From: Chitinophaga pinensis
GTDB taxonomy: Bacteria > Bacteroidota > Bacteroidia > Chitinophagales > Chitinophagaceae
Assembly (NCBI GenBank): GCA_943331145.2
Contig: CALQKL020000003.1
Location: forward strand, 1 to 31,773
DNA: 31,773 nucleotides
Reading direction: 5' to 3'
Positions 8,124 through 16,389 of the stretch are shown piece after piece. Position 1 is the first letter of the stretch. Each line of letters begins with the position of its first letter. Position numbers and translations under genes: made by a program. The notes under the pieces were generated by a model that saw nothing but the letters and a program-made list of their open reading frames with translations, ran no database searches and was not told where the DNA came from.

Positions 8124-9005
8124 ATGGAAATTTTAAATGGAAAAATTGTTTCACAACACATAAAAAATGAATTAAAATCATTTGTCGATAATCTTATTTT
8201 AAAAGGGAAGCGTGCTCCACATTTAGCTGCAATTCTTGTAGGCAATAATGGCGCAAGTGAAACTTACATTGCTAGTAAAATAAAAAATTGTGAAGAGATT
8301 GGATTTAAAAGCAGTTTAATTAGACTTAATGAAAATATTGCTGAACAAGAACTTATTGACGCGATAAATCATTTAAATCAAAATGATTTGGTAGATGGAA
8401 TCTTAGTTCAATTGCCATTACCCCCTGATTTTGATGAGCAAAAAATAATCAATCTGATCAACCCAGATAAAGATGTTGATGGCTTTAGCCCTGTTAGCAT
8501 TGGTAAAATGGTGCTTGGTATGCCAACTTTTATTCCTGCTACACCTTATGGAATTATGCTTATGCTAGAGCATTACAATATCGAAACCAGTGGCAAACAT
8601 GCCGTAATTATTGGCAGAAGTAACATTGTAGGAAGACCAATGAGTGTCCTTTTAAACCAAAGTGGTAAATATGGAAATTGTACGGTAACGGTATGCCATA
8701 GCCGAACAAAAAACATTAAAGAAATTTGTCTTACTGCGGATATCATAGTAGCGGCGATTGGTATTCCCGAGTTCGTTAAATCTGATATGGTGAAAGATGG
8801 TGCGGTAGTTATTGATGTTGGAATCACAAGGGTAAAAGACGATTCAAAAAAATCTGGATTTAGCATAAAGGGCGATGTAGAATTTGATACAGTTTCGCCT
8901 AAATGTAGTTTCATTTCACCTGTTCCTGGAGGTGTTGGTCTTATGACGATTGCTGCATTATTAAAAAACACATTGAACGCATATACTCAACAAAATAAAG
9001 CATGA
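8124..9005 (+). CDS. folD: Bifunctional methylenetetrahydrofolate dehydrogenase/methenyltetrahydrofolate cyclohydrolase FolD
   Basis: The 293-residue product has the full FolD signature set. The catalytic pair Tyr48 and Lys52 lies in SETYIASKIKN. It also has LVQLPLPPDF, DKDVDGFSP, PATPYGIM, the Rossmann motif GRSNIVGRPMSVLL, VVIDVGITR and PVPGGVGLMTIAALL. It interconverts 5,10-methylene-, 5,10-methenyl- and 10-formyl-tetrahydrofolate in the cytosol, feeding purine, thymidylate and formyl-Met synthesis. Length is normal for the family. The ATG at 8124 fits the family N-terminus (MEILNGK). The stop codon overlaps the start of queE by 4 bases (ATGA), so translation of the two is coupled. No defect was seen. 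Confidence 0.97.
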   Translation: MEILNGKIVSQHIKNELKSFVDNLILKGKRAPHLAAILVGNNGASETYIASKIKNCEEIGFKSSLIRLNENIAEQELIDAINHLNQNDLVDGILVQLPLPPDFDEQKIINLINPDKDVDGFSPVSIGKMVLGMPTFIPATPYGIMLMLEHYNIETSGKHAVIIGRSNIVGRPMSVLLNQSGKYGNCTVTVCHSRTKNIKEICLTADIIVAAIGIPEFVKSDMVKDGAVVIDVGITRVKDDSKKSGFSIKGDVEFDTVSPKCSFISPVPGGVGLMTIAALLKNTLNAYTQQNKA

Positions 9006-9622
9006 TAAATCCTATCGAATCAATTTCACTTCCAGTAATGGAACATTTTTATACCATTCAAGGTGAAGGATTTCATCAAGGACGCGCTGCTTATTTTGTT
9101 CGATTAGGTGGCTGTGATGTTGGTTGTGTTTGGTGTGATGTAAAAGATAGTTGGGATAAAGATGCTCATCCCAAATTTAATACAGATCAAATTGTTTTAG
9201 AAATAAAAAAGTATACAAAAAGTGGTTTAGTTGTTATAACTGGTGGCGAACCATTAATGCATCAATTGGATGAACTTACCACAAAATTGCAATTCGAAGG
9301 TTTTGAAACAAATATCGAAACTTCAGGTGCACATCCGTTGAGTGGATATTGGAATTGGATCTGTTTGTCTCCTAAAAAATTCAAAGCTCCATTAGAAGAA
9401 ATATTACCTGTAGCCAATGAATTAAAGATTGTGATCTTTAACAAGCACGATTTTGAGTGGGCTGAATTCTATGCTGCCAAAGTAAATCCCAATTGCAAAT
9501 TATATCTTCAGCCGGAATGGGATAAAGCTGCAATTGTAACCCCAATTATTATAGATTATATCAAATCTAACCCTCAATGGGAATTGTCATTACAAATTCA
9601 TAAGTACATTAATGTGCCTTAA
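9002..9622 (+). CDS. queE: 7-carboxy-7-deazaguanine synthase QueE (radical SAM)
   Basis: This 206-residue radical SAM enzyme converts 6-carboxy-5,6,7,8-tetrahydropterin to 7-carboxy-7-deazaguanine in the queuosine (preQ0) pathway. The N-terminal FYTIQGEGFHQGRAAYFVRL is the QueE hallmark, and the iron-sulfur cluster cysteines are Cys38, Cys42 and Cys45 in GGCDVGCVWCD. The SAM-binding motif TGGEP is at residues 80-84, followed by ETSG. The size is typical of the compact family. It starts inside the folD stop (ATGA), 4 bases overlapping, and has no promoter of its own, so it depends on folD transcription. Other queuosine genes (queC, queD, queF) are not in the window. Confidence 0.95.
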   Translation: MINPIESISLPVMEHFYTIQGEGFHQGRAAYFVRLGGCDVGCVWCDVKDSWDKDAHPKFNTDQIVLEIKKYTKSGLVVITGGEPLMHQLDELTTKLQFEGFETNIETSGAHPLSGYWNWICLSPKKFKAPLEEILPVANELKIVIFNKHDFEWAEFYAAKVNPNCKLYLQPEWDKAAIVTPIIIDYIKSNPQWELSLQIHKYINVP

Positions 9623-9694
9623 TCATTGTTATACAATTCTAAAAATGCATTATTCCAATTAAAGTTTCCATACCTTCAAACCTTAAATTTTTTT

Positions 9695-11632
9695 ATGAAA
9701 AATTGGAATATAATTACTAGGTTATTATTATTAAATATTGTGCTATTTATTTTAACTCCTTCTACCATTAATGCGCAATGGTATAACCCAGAAAAAGTAA
9801 GTAAAAAAGCTAAAGTCATTTATTTTGAAGCTTACGACCTTGCTTCTGAAGGAGCATATACAAAATCATTGAAAAAACTAGAGCAAGCCATAAAAATATA
9901 TCCCAATTATGTTGAAGCATTTTTATCACGGGCTGGCATATACGCTGATTTAAAAAACTATGATTCTTCTGTTCGTAATTTTGAAATTGCATTTTCTCTA
10001 GACAGCGTTTTTTGTTCGGAATATCTTTTGCCATATTCAATTTCCCTTGCAGGAATTGGCAAATTTGAAGAAGCTTTATTAAAAGCAAATCATTTTTTAA
10101 ACAACGAAGACCTCAACGAACAGAGTAAAAAATCAGCAAAGTACAGAATTAGCACCTATTCGTTTGCGTTAGATTATAAAAAAAATCATCAAGTAGATAA
10201 CTATAATTTTGAATTAATCAATTTAGGAGACAGTGTCAATTCTACTGCGCTAGAATACTATCCTTCATTAACCATAGATGGAAAGAAAATGATTTTCACT
10301 CGACGTGTTGAAAATGATGAGGATTTTTATGAAAGTGAATGGATTGATAATAAATGGAGTAAAGCAATTGCAGCTCCGGGTAAAATAAATACGAACTTAA
10401 ATGAAGGCGCTCAAAATATTTCTCAAGATGGGAATTGGCTAATTTTTACAGGCTGTAATTATCCAGAGGGTTTTGGAAGTTGTGATTTATATATTTCTTA
10501 CAAAACAAAAAATGGCGGATGGTCTGAAGCTGAAAATTTAGGGAGTGCAATAAACAGCAGCGCATGGGAATCTGCCCCATCGCTATCTCCAGATAAAAAA
10601 GACTTGTATTTTTCAAGTACACGAACTGGCGGATATGGCTCAAGGGATATATGGGTAACACATCGTTTACAAAATGGAAAATGGTCGACACCTGAAAATC
10701 TTGGACCTGTAGTAAATACACCAGGCGATGAATCTTGTCCATTCATACATAGTGACAATCAAACCATTTATTTTAATAGCAATGGCCATAAGGGCTATGG
10801 AATGACCGATTTATTTTTGAGTAGAAAAGACACGTCTAGCCATTGGGGTGAGCCTGAAAATTTAGGATATCCTATAAACACAATAGACGATGAAGGATCG
10901 GTAATCGTAGCTGCTGACGGTGTAAATGCATATTATGCAAGTGATAGAAAAGAAAAAAATGCTGGATTAGATTTATACACATTTAAACTCCGGAAAGACA
11001 TTCAAGCATCAAAAACATTGTGGGTTAATGGCAATGTTTTCGACATCAATACAAAACAAGGATTACCTTGTACGATTACACTTACAGAATTAAATAGCAC
11101 TAAACAAATATCAAACATCCAAACGGATGAAATTGGAAACTTTTTAATTACACTCCCAACGAATAAAAATTACAATTTGAATATTAACCGAAAAGGATAT
11201 TTATTTTATTCGGAAAACTTCACATTAATCGACAATAAATTAGATAGCTTTTTCAATTTAAAAATACCTTTGCAACCAATAGAAAAAGGTGCTGCTATTG
11301 TTTTGAAAAATATATTTTTTGACAGTAATTCTGATATGCTAAAGAAAGAATCTGAGATCGAATTGGATAAATTTGTTTCTTTATTAAATGAAAATCCTAA
11401 TTTGAAAATTCAAATAAATGGACATACCGACAATGTTGGAAAAAAAGAAGACAATCAAAAGCTTAGCTTAAATAGAGCCAATGCAGTAGTCAAATATTTT
11501 GTATCAAAGGGCATAAAATTGATCCGCTTAACAGCTGTAGGGTTTGGCGACACAAAACCTATAGCAGATAACCATACCGAACAAGGGAAAAACAACAACA
11601 GAAGAACAGAAATAAACGTCATTTCCAATTAA
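9695..11632 (+). CDS. TPR / PD40 propeller / CRD / OmpA-C protein, T9SS PorE-like
   Basis: The product is 645 residues from the ATG at 9695. A longer frame from a TTG at 9626 would put 23 extra residues before the signal peptide (MKNWNIITRLLLLNIVLF, ending INA|Q), so the ATG is preferred. Domains in order: TPR-type helices (about 25-140), PD40/WD40-like blades (about 185-430; repeated SPDKKDLYFSSTRTGGYGSR-type units), a carboxypeptidase-regulatory-like domain (about 442-530), and an OmpA C-terminal peptidoglycan-binding domain (about 537-642) with NGHTDNVG and NNRRTEI. This order matches Porphyromonas gingivalis PorE (PG1058), a T9SS component linking the machine to the cell wall. Similar OmpA paralogues are common in the phylum, so orthology is not proven. 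No lipobox is visible. The gene follows queE by 72 bp. Confidence 0.8.
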   Translation: MKNWNIITRLLLLNIVLFILTPSTINAQWYNPEKVSKKAKVIYFEAYDLASEGAYTKSLKKLEQAIKIYPNYVEAFLSRAGIYADLKNYDSSVRNFEIAFSLDSVFCSEYLLPYSISLAGIGKFEEALLKANHFLNNEDLNEQSKKSAKYRISTYSFALDYKKNHQVDNYNFELINLGDSVNSTALEYYPSLTIDGKKMIFTRRVENDEDFYESEWIDNKWSKAIAAPGKINTNLNEGAQNISQDGNWLIFTGCNYPEGFGSCDLYISYKTKNGGWSEAENLGSAINSSAWESAPSLSPDKKDLYFSSTRTGGYGSRDIWVTHRLQNGKWSTPENLGPVVNTPGDESCPFIHSDNQTIYFNSNGHKGYGMTDLFLSRKDTSSHWGEPENLGYPINTIDDEGSVIVAADGVNAYYASDRKEKNAGLDLYTFKLRKDIQASKTLWVNGNVFDINTKQGLPCTITLTELNSTKQISNIQTDEIGNFLITLPTNKNYNLNINRKGYLFYSENFTLIDNKLDSFFNLKIPLQPIEKGAAIVLKNIFFDSNSDMLKKESEIELDKFVSLLNENPNLKIQINGHTDNVGKKEDNQKLSLNRANAVVKYFVSKGIKLIRLTAVGFGDTKPIADNHTEQGKNNNRRTEINVISN

Positions 11633-11659
11633 AAATAATTCTATACTTGTCTATATATT

Positions 11660-12763
11660 ATGGACAATGAATTAATTTATAAAATCGCGCTTACAAAAAT
11701 TCCCAACATTGGAAATGTGCATGCAAAATCATTAATGCAAAATTTCAAGGAACCGGCTCAAATTTTCAAAGCTTCGAAATCTCATCTTGAAAAAATTGAA
11801 GGCATTGGTTCCGTAAGGGCAAGTTCAATTAAAGCATTTAAGGACTTTGATGTTTGTAAAAACGAGATGGATTTTACACAAAAACACGCGATCGACGCAT
11901 TGTTTTTTACAGATGAAAAATATCCAAAAAGATTATTGAATTGTTATGATTCCCCAATCATGCTGTATTACAAGGGGAGCAGTAATTTGAATGCTTCAAA
12001 AATCATTTCTATTGTAGGCACCAGAAACAATTCGGAATATGGCAAACAAATCTGCGAAAAATTTATTGCCGATTTAAAACTAAAAGATGCCATTATAGTT
12101 AGTGGTTTGGCTTATGGAATAGACACCATCGCACATAAATCTGCATTAAACAACAACATCGAAACAATTGGGGTTCTCGCGCATGGATTAGATAGAATAT
12201 ACCCATCTGCTAATAAACAATTGGCTAAAGAAATGATTTTTAAAGGTGGGCTAATCACTGAATTTAGAAGTGGAACAAACCCTGATAAACAAAATTTTCC
12301 AAATAGAAATAGAATTACGGCAGGGCTTTGCGATGCATTGGTTGTTATAGAAACCAGTAAAAAAGGTGGTTCATTAATTACTGCAGAAATTGCAAATGAT
12401 TACAATAAAGATGTATTTGCTTTTCCAGGAAAAGCAACTGATATAAAAAGTGAGGGTTGTAATAAATTGATTCAATTAAACAAAGCCCATTTGATTACTC
12501 AAGCCAATGATTTGTTGGAAATGATGCAATGGAACGATTTAAAAACAACTTCAAAAAAAAGAAGTCCTCAATTGTTCTATGATTTCAATGAAGATGAATT
12601 AGAAATCATGGAATTTTTTAAACAAAAAGCAGATTGGCAAATTGATGAGCTTTGTATGCAATCAAAAATGAACAACAGTAAAATAGCGGCAATTTTACTT
12701 TCTTTAGAAATGAATGGTATTATAATTTCTTTACCAGGTAAAATATATCGGTATTTAGGATGA
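11660..12763 (+). CDS. dprA: DNA-processing protein DprA
   Basis: The 367-residue protein has an N-terminal helix-hairpin-helix/SAM-like region (about 1-65, IPNIGNVHA and IEGIGSVRA). The Rossmann-like core carries IVGTRNNSEYG, VSGLAYGIDTIAHKSAL, FPNRNRITAGL and TSKKGGSLITAEIA. A C-terminal winged-helix domain (about 305-367) completes the family layout. DprA binds incoming single-stranded DNA and loads RecA during transformation; it is also kept in species not known to be competent. The start at 11660 is 27 bp after the PorE-like gene. A weak TATACTTG box lies at 11642-11649. No other core competence gene is in the window. Confidence 0.95.
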   Translation: MDNELIYKIALTKIPNIGNVHAKSLMQNFKEPAQIFKASKSHLEKIEGIGSVRASSIKAFKDFDVCKNEMDFTQKHAIDALFFTDEKYPKRLLNCYDSPIMLYYKGSSNLNASKIISIVGTRNNSEYGKQICEKFIADLKLKDAIIVSGLAYGIDTIAHKSALNNNIETIGVLAHGLDRIYPSANKQLAKEMIFKGGLITEFRSGTNPDKQNFPNRNRITAGLCDALVVIETSKKGGSLITAEIANDYNKDVFAFPGKATDIKSEGCNKLIQLNKAHLITQANDLLEMMQWNDLKTTSKKRSPQLFYDFNEDELEIMEFFKQKADWQIDELCMQSKMNNSKIAAILLSLEMNGIIISLPGKIYRYLG

Positions 12764-12813
12764 TTAAATACTATTTTAAAAAATAAACGAGAAGTAATTG
12801 TCCCAATAAAATA

Positions 12814-12844
12814 TTTTGAAATTAAGGATTTCAACTTATTTTTG
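12814..12844 (+). promoter_or_regulatory. guaB promoter, -7 box three bases from the start codon
   Basis: TTTTG at 12814-12818, an 18-bp spacer, then TATTTTTG at 12837-12844 is a perfect match to the Bacteroidota -33 (TTTG/TTG) and -7 (TAnnTTTG) elements. It is the best promoter in the window. The -7 box ends 3 nt before the ATG at 12848, so the predicted transcription start is at or within a base or two of the A of the ATG, implying a leaderless mRNA. Confidence 0.7.
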
Positions 12845-12847
12845 CCT

Positions 12848-14341
12848 ATGGCAACCAATAATAAAATCTCCCCACAGAAAAATTACGGTAAAATAATTCA
12901 TGAAGGTTTAACCTTTGATGATGTACTATTGATACCTGCATATTCAGAAATTCTTCCGCGTGCAGTTGATACAAGATCAACTTTAACCCAAAAAATTCAA
13001 TTGAATATTCCGATTCTTAGTGCTGCAATGGATACCGTTACCGAAGCATCTTTAGCCATTGCTATGGCAAGAGAAGGTGGCTTGGGCGTACTACATAAAA
13101 ACATGAGCATTCAACAGCAAGCGGATCAGGTAAGAAAAGTAAAAAGAAGTGAAAGCGGTTTAATCTTAGACCCAATCACTTTAAGCCCCGATTCTACCAT
13201 TGGTGAAGCATTAATGCTCATGCGTGAAAATAAAATTGGTGGCATTCCAGTTGTAGATTCAAAGAAAAAATTAGTGGGCATTTTAACCAATAGAGATTTA
13301 CGATTTGAAAATAATCCAACTCACAAAATAAGCACTGTGATGACAAAAGAAAACCTCATCACAGCACCTGAAGGAACAGATCTTAAAAAAGCTGAACTCA
13401 TTTTCAAACAAAATAAAATTGAAAAACTTCCAGTTGTAAACAAATCTGGCGCATTAATTGGCTTAATTACTTTTGGAGACATTTTAAAATTAAAAAGCAA
13501 TCCCAATGCAGTTAAAGATGAATTTGGTAGATTGCTTGTAGGAGCTGGTGTTGGTATTACTTCTGACATTTTAGATAGAGTGGCTGCATTACATCATGTT
13601 GGTGTTGATGCCATTTGTTTGGATAGTGCACATGGACATACAAAAGGCGTAATAGACGCACTTAAAAAAATAAAAAAATCATTCAAAACTTTATCTGTTA
13701 TCGCTGGAAACGTAGGCACTGGTGCAGGTGCACTTGCATTGGCTAATGCTGGGGCTGACGCCATAAAGGTAGGTATTGGGCCAGGTTCTATTTGTACAAC
13801 GCGTATTGTTGCTGGCACTGGTGTTCCGCAAATAACAGCCGTAATGGAAGTTGCAGAAGCATTGAAAAATAAAAAAGTAGGGATCATTAGTGATGGAGGG
13901 ATTCGATATACCGGAGATATGGTAAAAGCTTTAGCTGCTGGTGCTACTTGTGTAATGATGGGAAATATGTTTGCCGGAACAGAAGAAAGTCCGGGTGAAA
14001 CCATTATTTACGAAGGGCGTAAATTTAAACAATATCGTGGTATGGGATCGTTGGGTGCTATGGCTCAAGGCAGTAGCGATCGTTATTTCCAAGATGCAGA
14101 AGCTGATGTGAAAAAATTCGTTCCAGAAGGTATTGAAGGCAGGGTTGCGTTTAAAGGTAGCCTCAAAGAAGTCGTTCATCAATTTACCGGAGGTTTGAGA
14201 GCTGGCATGGGCTATTGCGGTGCATCAAATATCAAAGCTTTACAACAAGCTCAATTTGTAAAAATAACCAATGCAGGTATGAGCGAAAGTCATGCGCATG
14301 ATATTTTCATCACCAAAGAAGCACCAAATTATAGTCGATAA
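12848..14341 (+). CDS. guaB: Inosine-5'-monophosphate dehydrogenase GuaB
   Basis: GuaB oxidises IMP to XMP with NAD+, the committed step to GMP. From the ATG at 12848 the product is 497 residues. An in-frame TTG at 12842 would add only Met-Pro, and that TTG is part of the -7 promoter box, so the ATG is chosen. The barrel opens with LTFDDVLLIPAYSE. It is interrupted by two CBS domains (about 95-215; IGGIPVVDSKKKLVGILTNR and IEKLPVVNKSGALIGLITFG) that usually bind adenine/guanine nucleotides for regulation. The catalytic loop is GPGSICTTR with Cys316 as nucleophile, followed by SDGGIRYTGD and the flap region EGRKFKQYRGMGSLGAM. Length and motifs are complete. Confidence 0.97.
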   Translation: MATNNKISPQKNYGKIIHEGLTFDDVLLIPAYSEILPRAVDTRSTLTQKIQLNIPILSAAMDTVTEASLAIAMAREGGLGVLHKNMSIQQQADQVRKVKRSESGLILDPITLSPDSTIGEALMLMRENKIGGIPVVDSKKKLVGILTNRDLRFENNPTHKISTVMTKENLITAPEGTDLKKAELIFKQNKIEKLPVVNKSGALIGLITFGDILKLKSNPNAVKDEFGRLLVGAGVGITSDILDRVAALHHVGVDAICLDSAHGHTKGVIDALKKIKKSFKTLSVIAGNVGTGAGALALANAGADAIKVGIGPGSICTTRIVAGTGVPQITAVMEVAEALKNKKVGIISDGGIRYTGDMVKALAAGATCVMMGNMFAGTEESPGETIIYEGRKFKQYRGMGSLGAMAQGSSDRYFQDAEADVKKFVPEGIEGRVAFKGSLKEVVHQFTGGLRAGMGYCGASNIKALQQAQFVKITNAGMSESHAHDIFITKEAPNYSR

Positions 14342-14366
14342 TTTTACCTTTTGACTATTTGGAATT

Positions 14367-15527
14367 ATGAAAAAATTTATCCGGTTTTTTATTTTATTGG
14401 TCTTTGCTTTTGTCCTAAAAGCCAATGCACAAGATTCGTCTAGATTGCGCATTTCTTTACTCACGTGCACGCCTGGAAATGACTTGTATTCTATATTTGG
14501 ACATAGTGCCATCAGAATTGTTGATAGCAATAATGTTAACGATCTTGTATTTAATTACGGCACCTTCAACTTTAACGACGAGGAGTTTTACATCAAATTC
14601 GTAAAAGGGAAACTCAATTATTTTGTAAGCGTTCAGCAAACAGAAGATTTTATTTATAGCTATACTGCGGAAGAAAGAGGTGTTACAGAACAAGTTTTAA
14701 ATTTATCAGAACAAGAAAAGAATAACATCAAACGCGCATTAATTGAAAATCTAAAAGAGGAAAACAAATATTATCAATACGATTTTTTCTACGACAATTG
14801 TACCACAAGATTAAGGGATATCATTTCTAAAAACAAACAGCCAAACCCAATACTGCCTTATGTTATGCCTGAAAAAACCAGATTCAGGCAGGCCATTCAT
14901 ATGTACTTGAATAAAAGCGAACAACATTGGAGCAAATTAGGGATTGACTTATTGCTTGGTGCAAAAACAGATAAAATCATGTCTGCAGAAGAACAAGAAT
15001 TTCTTCCCGAAAATTTGATGAACGCATTTGATCATTGTACAAACCAAAAACTAGTTTCCGAAAAAGTTCAACTTTCCCCTCCTACTTTCATCAATCAAAT
15101 TTCAAAATCTTTATTTACGCCTAACTTTTGCTTCTGGATATTTTTTTCTATTGTATTGTTTTTGTCTTTTGTGAAAAATAAATTTATTTCAATAATAGCA
15201 TCTGGCTTAGATTTTACAATTTTATTTTTTACAGGTGCACTGGGCATTTTATTTATTTTCATGTGGTTTGGTACAGATCACATTATGACAAAAAACAACT
15301 ACAATATTTTATGGGCATTACCCACTAATTTAATAGCAGCATTTTTCATAAAAAGTAAACTGAATTTTGTTCGGAATTACTTTGTGTTTATAACTTGTTT
15401 TCTTTCATTAGTGTTAATCTGTTGGAATTTTTTACCACAACAGTTGAATGTTTCATTAATCCCAATTATTCTATCCTTAATGGTTAGGTCGTATTGTTTT
15501 ATTTCTCAAAAAGTGAATTTAAAATGA
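14367..15527 (+). CDS. DUF4105/Lnb-type membrane protein, candidate lipoprotein N-acyltransferase
   Basis: The 386-residue protein has a signal peptide (MKKFIRFFILLVFAFVLKANA|Q), then a periplasmic DUF4105 domain (about 25-190). This contains the family motifs TCTPGNDLYSIFGHSAIRI with His46 and FFYDNCTTRLRDI with Cys145, the likely catalytic pair of a thiol-hydrolase-like site. The C-terminal third (about 250-380) is hydrophobic, with roughly five membrane helices. A DUF4105 protein of Bacteroides, named Lnb, has been reported to N-acylate lipoproteins, in organisms lacking Lnt. This protein has the expected size and layout, so that role is a reasonable inference but not proven. It starts 25 bp after guaB and overlaps the next gene by 4 bases (ATGA). 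Confidence 0.75.
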   Translation: MKKFIRFFILLVFAFVLKANAQDSSRLRISLLTCTPGNDLYSIFGHSAIRIVDSNNVNDLVFNYGTFNFNDEEFYIKFVKGKLNYFVSVQQTEDFIYSYTAEERGVTEQVLNLSEQEKNNIKRALIENLKEENKYYQYDFFYDNCTTRLRDIISKNKQPNPILPYVMPEKTRFRQAIHMYLNKSEQHWSKLGIDLLLGAKTDKIMSAEEQEFLPENLMNAFDHCTNQKLVSEKVQLSPPTFINQISKSLFTPNFCFWIFFSIVLFLSFVKNKFISIIASGLDFTILFFTGALGILFIFMWFGTDHIMTKNNYNILWALPTNLIAAFFIKSKLNFVRNYFVFITCFLSLVLICWNFLPQQLNVSLIPIILSLMVRSYCFISQKVNLK

Positions 15528-16327
15528 TAAGTAAAAAAGTACTTTTCAAAAATTCAGTTTTACATTATAGAATTTCTGGCAAGGGTAAATACTTGATGCT
15601 TATTCATGGATTTGGTGAAGATTGGCGTGTATGGAAATATCAAATAGAAGAACTCAGCAAGCATTATACTTTAATTCTTCCGGATATTTTTGGTTCGGGA
15701 GAATCAGATATCCTAGAATATGAAAACGTCACAATTGATCTTTATGCTGAGGGATTGAAGGAAATTATTTTAGCTGAAAAAATCAACCAATTTTCAATTT
15801 TTGGACACAGTATGGGTGGATATATCGCATTGGCTTATTTAGCATATTTCCCAGAAGATGTTTCATCCATAGGCCTAATTCATTCAACAGCCTATGCAGA
15901 TAATGAAAATAAAGTTGAACAAAGAAATAAATCCATTCAATTTATTCATGAATTTGGCAGTTTGGCGTTTTTAAAAACCACTGTTCCAAATTTATTTTCA
16001 GGTTACAAAAGCAATAAATCTAATATTAATGCGTTTCTGCAAATGGGAATTAATATTTCTAAAAATACGTTGATACAATATTATAATGCTATCAAAAACA
16101 GGCCCGAGAGAATTGATTTGCTAAAAAAAGCAACTATTCCGGTTTTATTTATTTCTGGTATGGAAGACAAACTGGTTTATTATAAGGATAACATCAGTCA
16201 GTCAATTTTACCAAGTATATCAGAAATAAAGCTTTTAACCAATACTGCACATATTGGTTTTTATGAAAACCCTGACTTGTCAAATAATGTTATTTTATTA
16301 TTTTTGCAAAATCATATAGCCATGTAA
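15524..16327 (+). CDS. Alpha/beta-fold hydrolase, co-translated with the DUF4105/Lnb-type gene
   Basis: The product has 267 residues from the ATG at 15524. A TTG at 15494 would extend it by ten residues into the previous gene, but the ATGA overlap with that gene's stop is the more natural start. The fold signature is clear: oxyanion motif LMLIHGFGEDWRVW, nucleophile elbow FGHSMGGY with Ser96, acid Asp215 in FISGMEDK, and His243 in NTAHIGF. Together these form a full Ser-Asp-His triad. There is no signal peptide, so it is probably cytosolic. The substrate cannot be told from sequence: esterase, lipase-like and C-C hydrolase activities all share this pattern. Translational coupling to the Lnb-type protein hints at acyl-lipid chemistry, which is inference. 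Confidence 0.88.
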   Translation: MISKKVLFKNSVLHYRISGKGKYLMLIHGFGEDWRVWKYQIEELSKHYTLILPDIFGSGESDILEYENVTIDLYAEGLKEIILAEKINQFSIFGHSMGGYIALAYLAYFPEDVSSIGLIHSTAYADNENKVEQRNKSIQFIHEFGSLAFLKTTVPNLFSGYKSNKSNINAFLQMGINISKNTLIQYYNAIKNRPERIDLLKKATIPVLFISGMEDKLVYYKDNISQSILPSISEIKLLTNTAHIGFYENPDLSNNVILLFLQNHIAM

Positions 16328-16389
16328 CTTGCATCTGTATTTTTTAAGTATTATCTTTCGAATTTTAATACTATACCTTAGAATACATC

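Noticed and set aside
8124..9005. FolD with PATP where E. coli FolD has a Cys (PCTP)
   Set aside because: To my knowledge this Ala form is common in Bacteroidota FolD; the catalytic Tyr48/Lys52 pair is intact, so no loss of function is implied.
9626..9694. TTG-initiated extension of the PorE-like protein
   Set aside because: It would place 23 residues ahead of a clear signal peptide.
5062..12763. A competence locus formed by the helix-hairpin-helix barrel and dprA
   Set aside because: The genes are in different operons on opposite strands with metabolic genes between them, the hairpin lacks the DNA-contacting glycine motif, and no comEC, comF or pilus genes are present.
12842..12847. TTG start of guaB adding Met-Pro
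   Set aside because: The TTG is part of the -7 promoter box, and the ATG six bases later matches the expected N-terminus.
15494..15523. TTG-initiated extension of the alpha/beta hydrolase
   Set aside because: The ATG in the ATGA overlap is the better start, and the extra residues are translated from the end of the DUF4105 gene in another frame.
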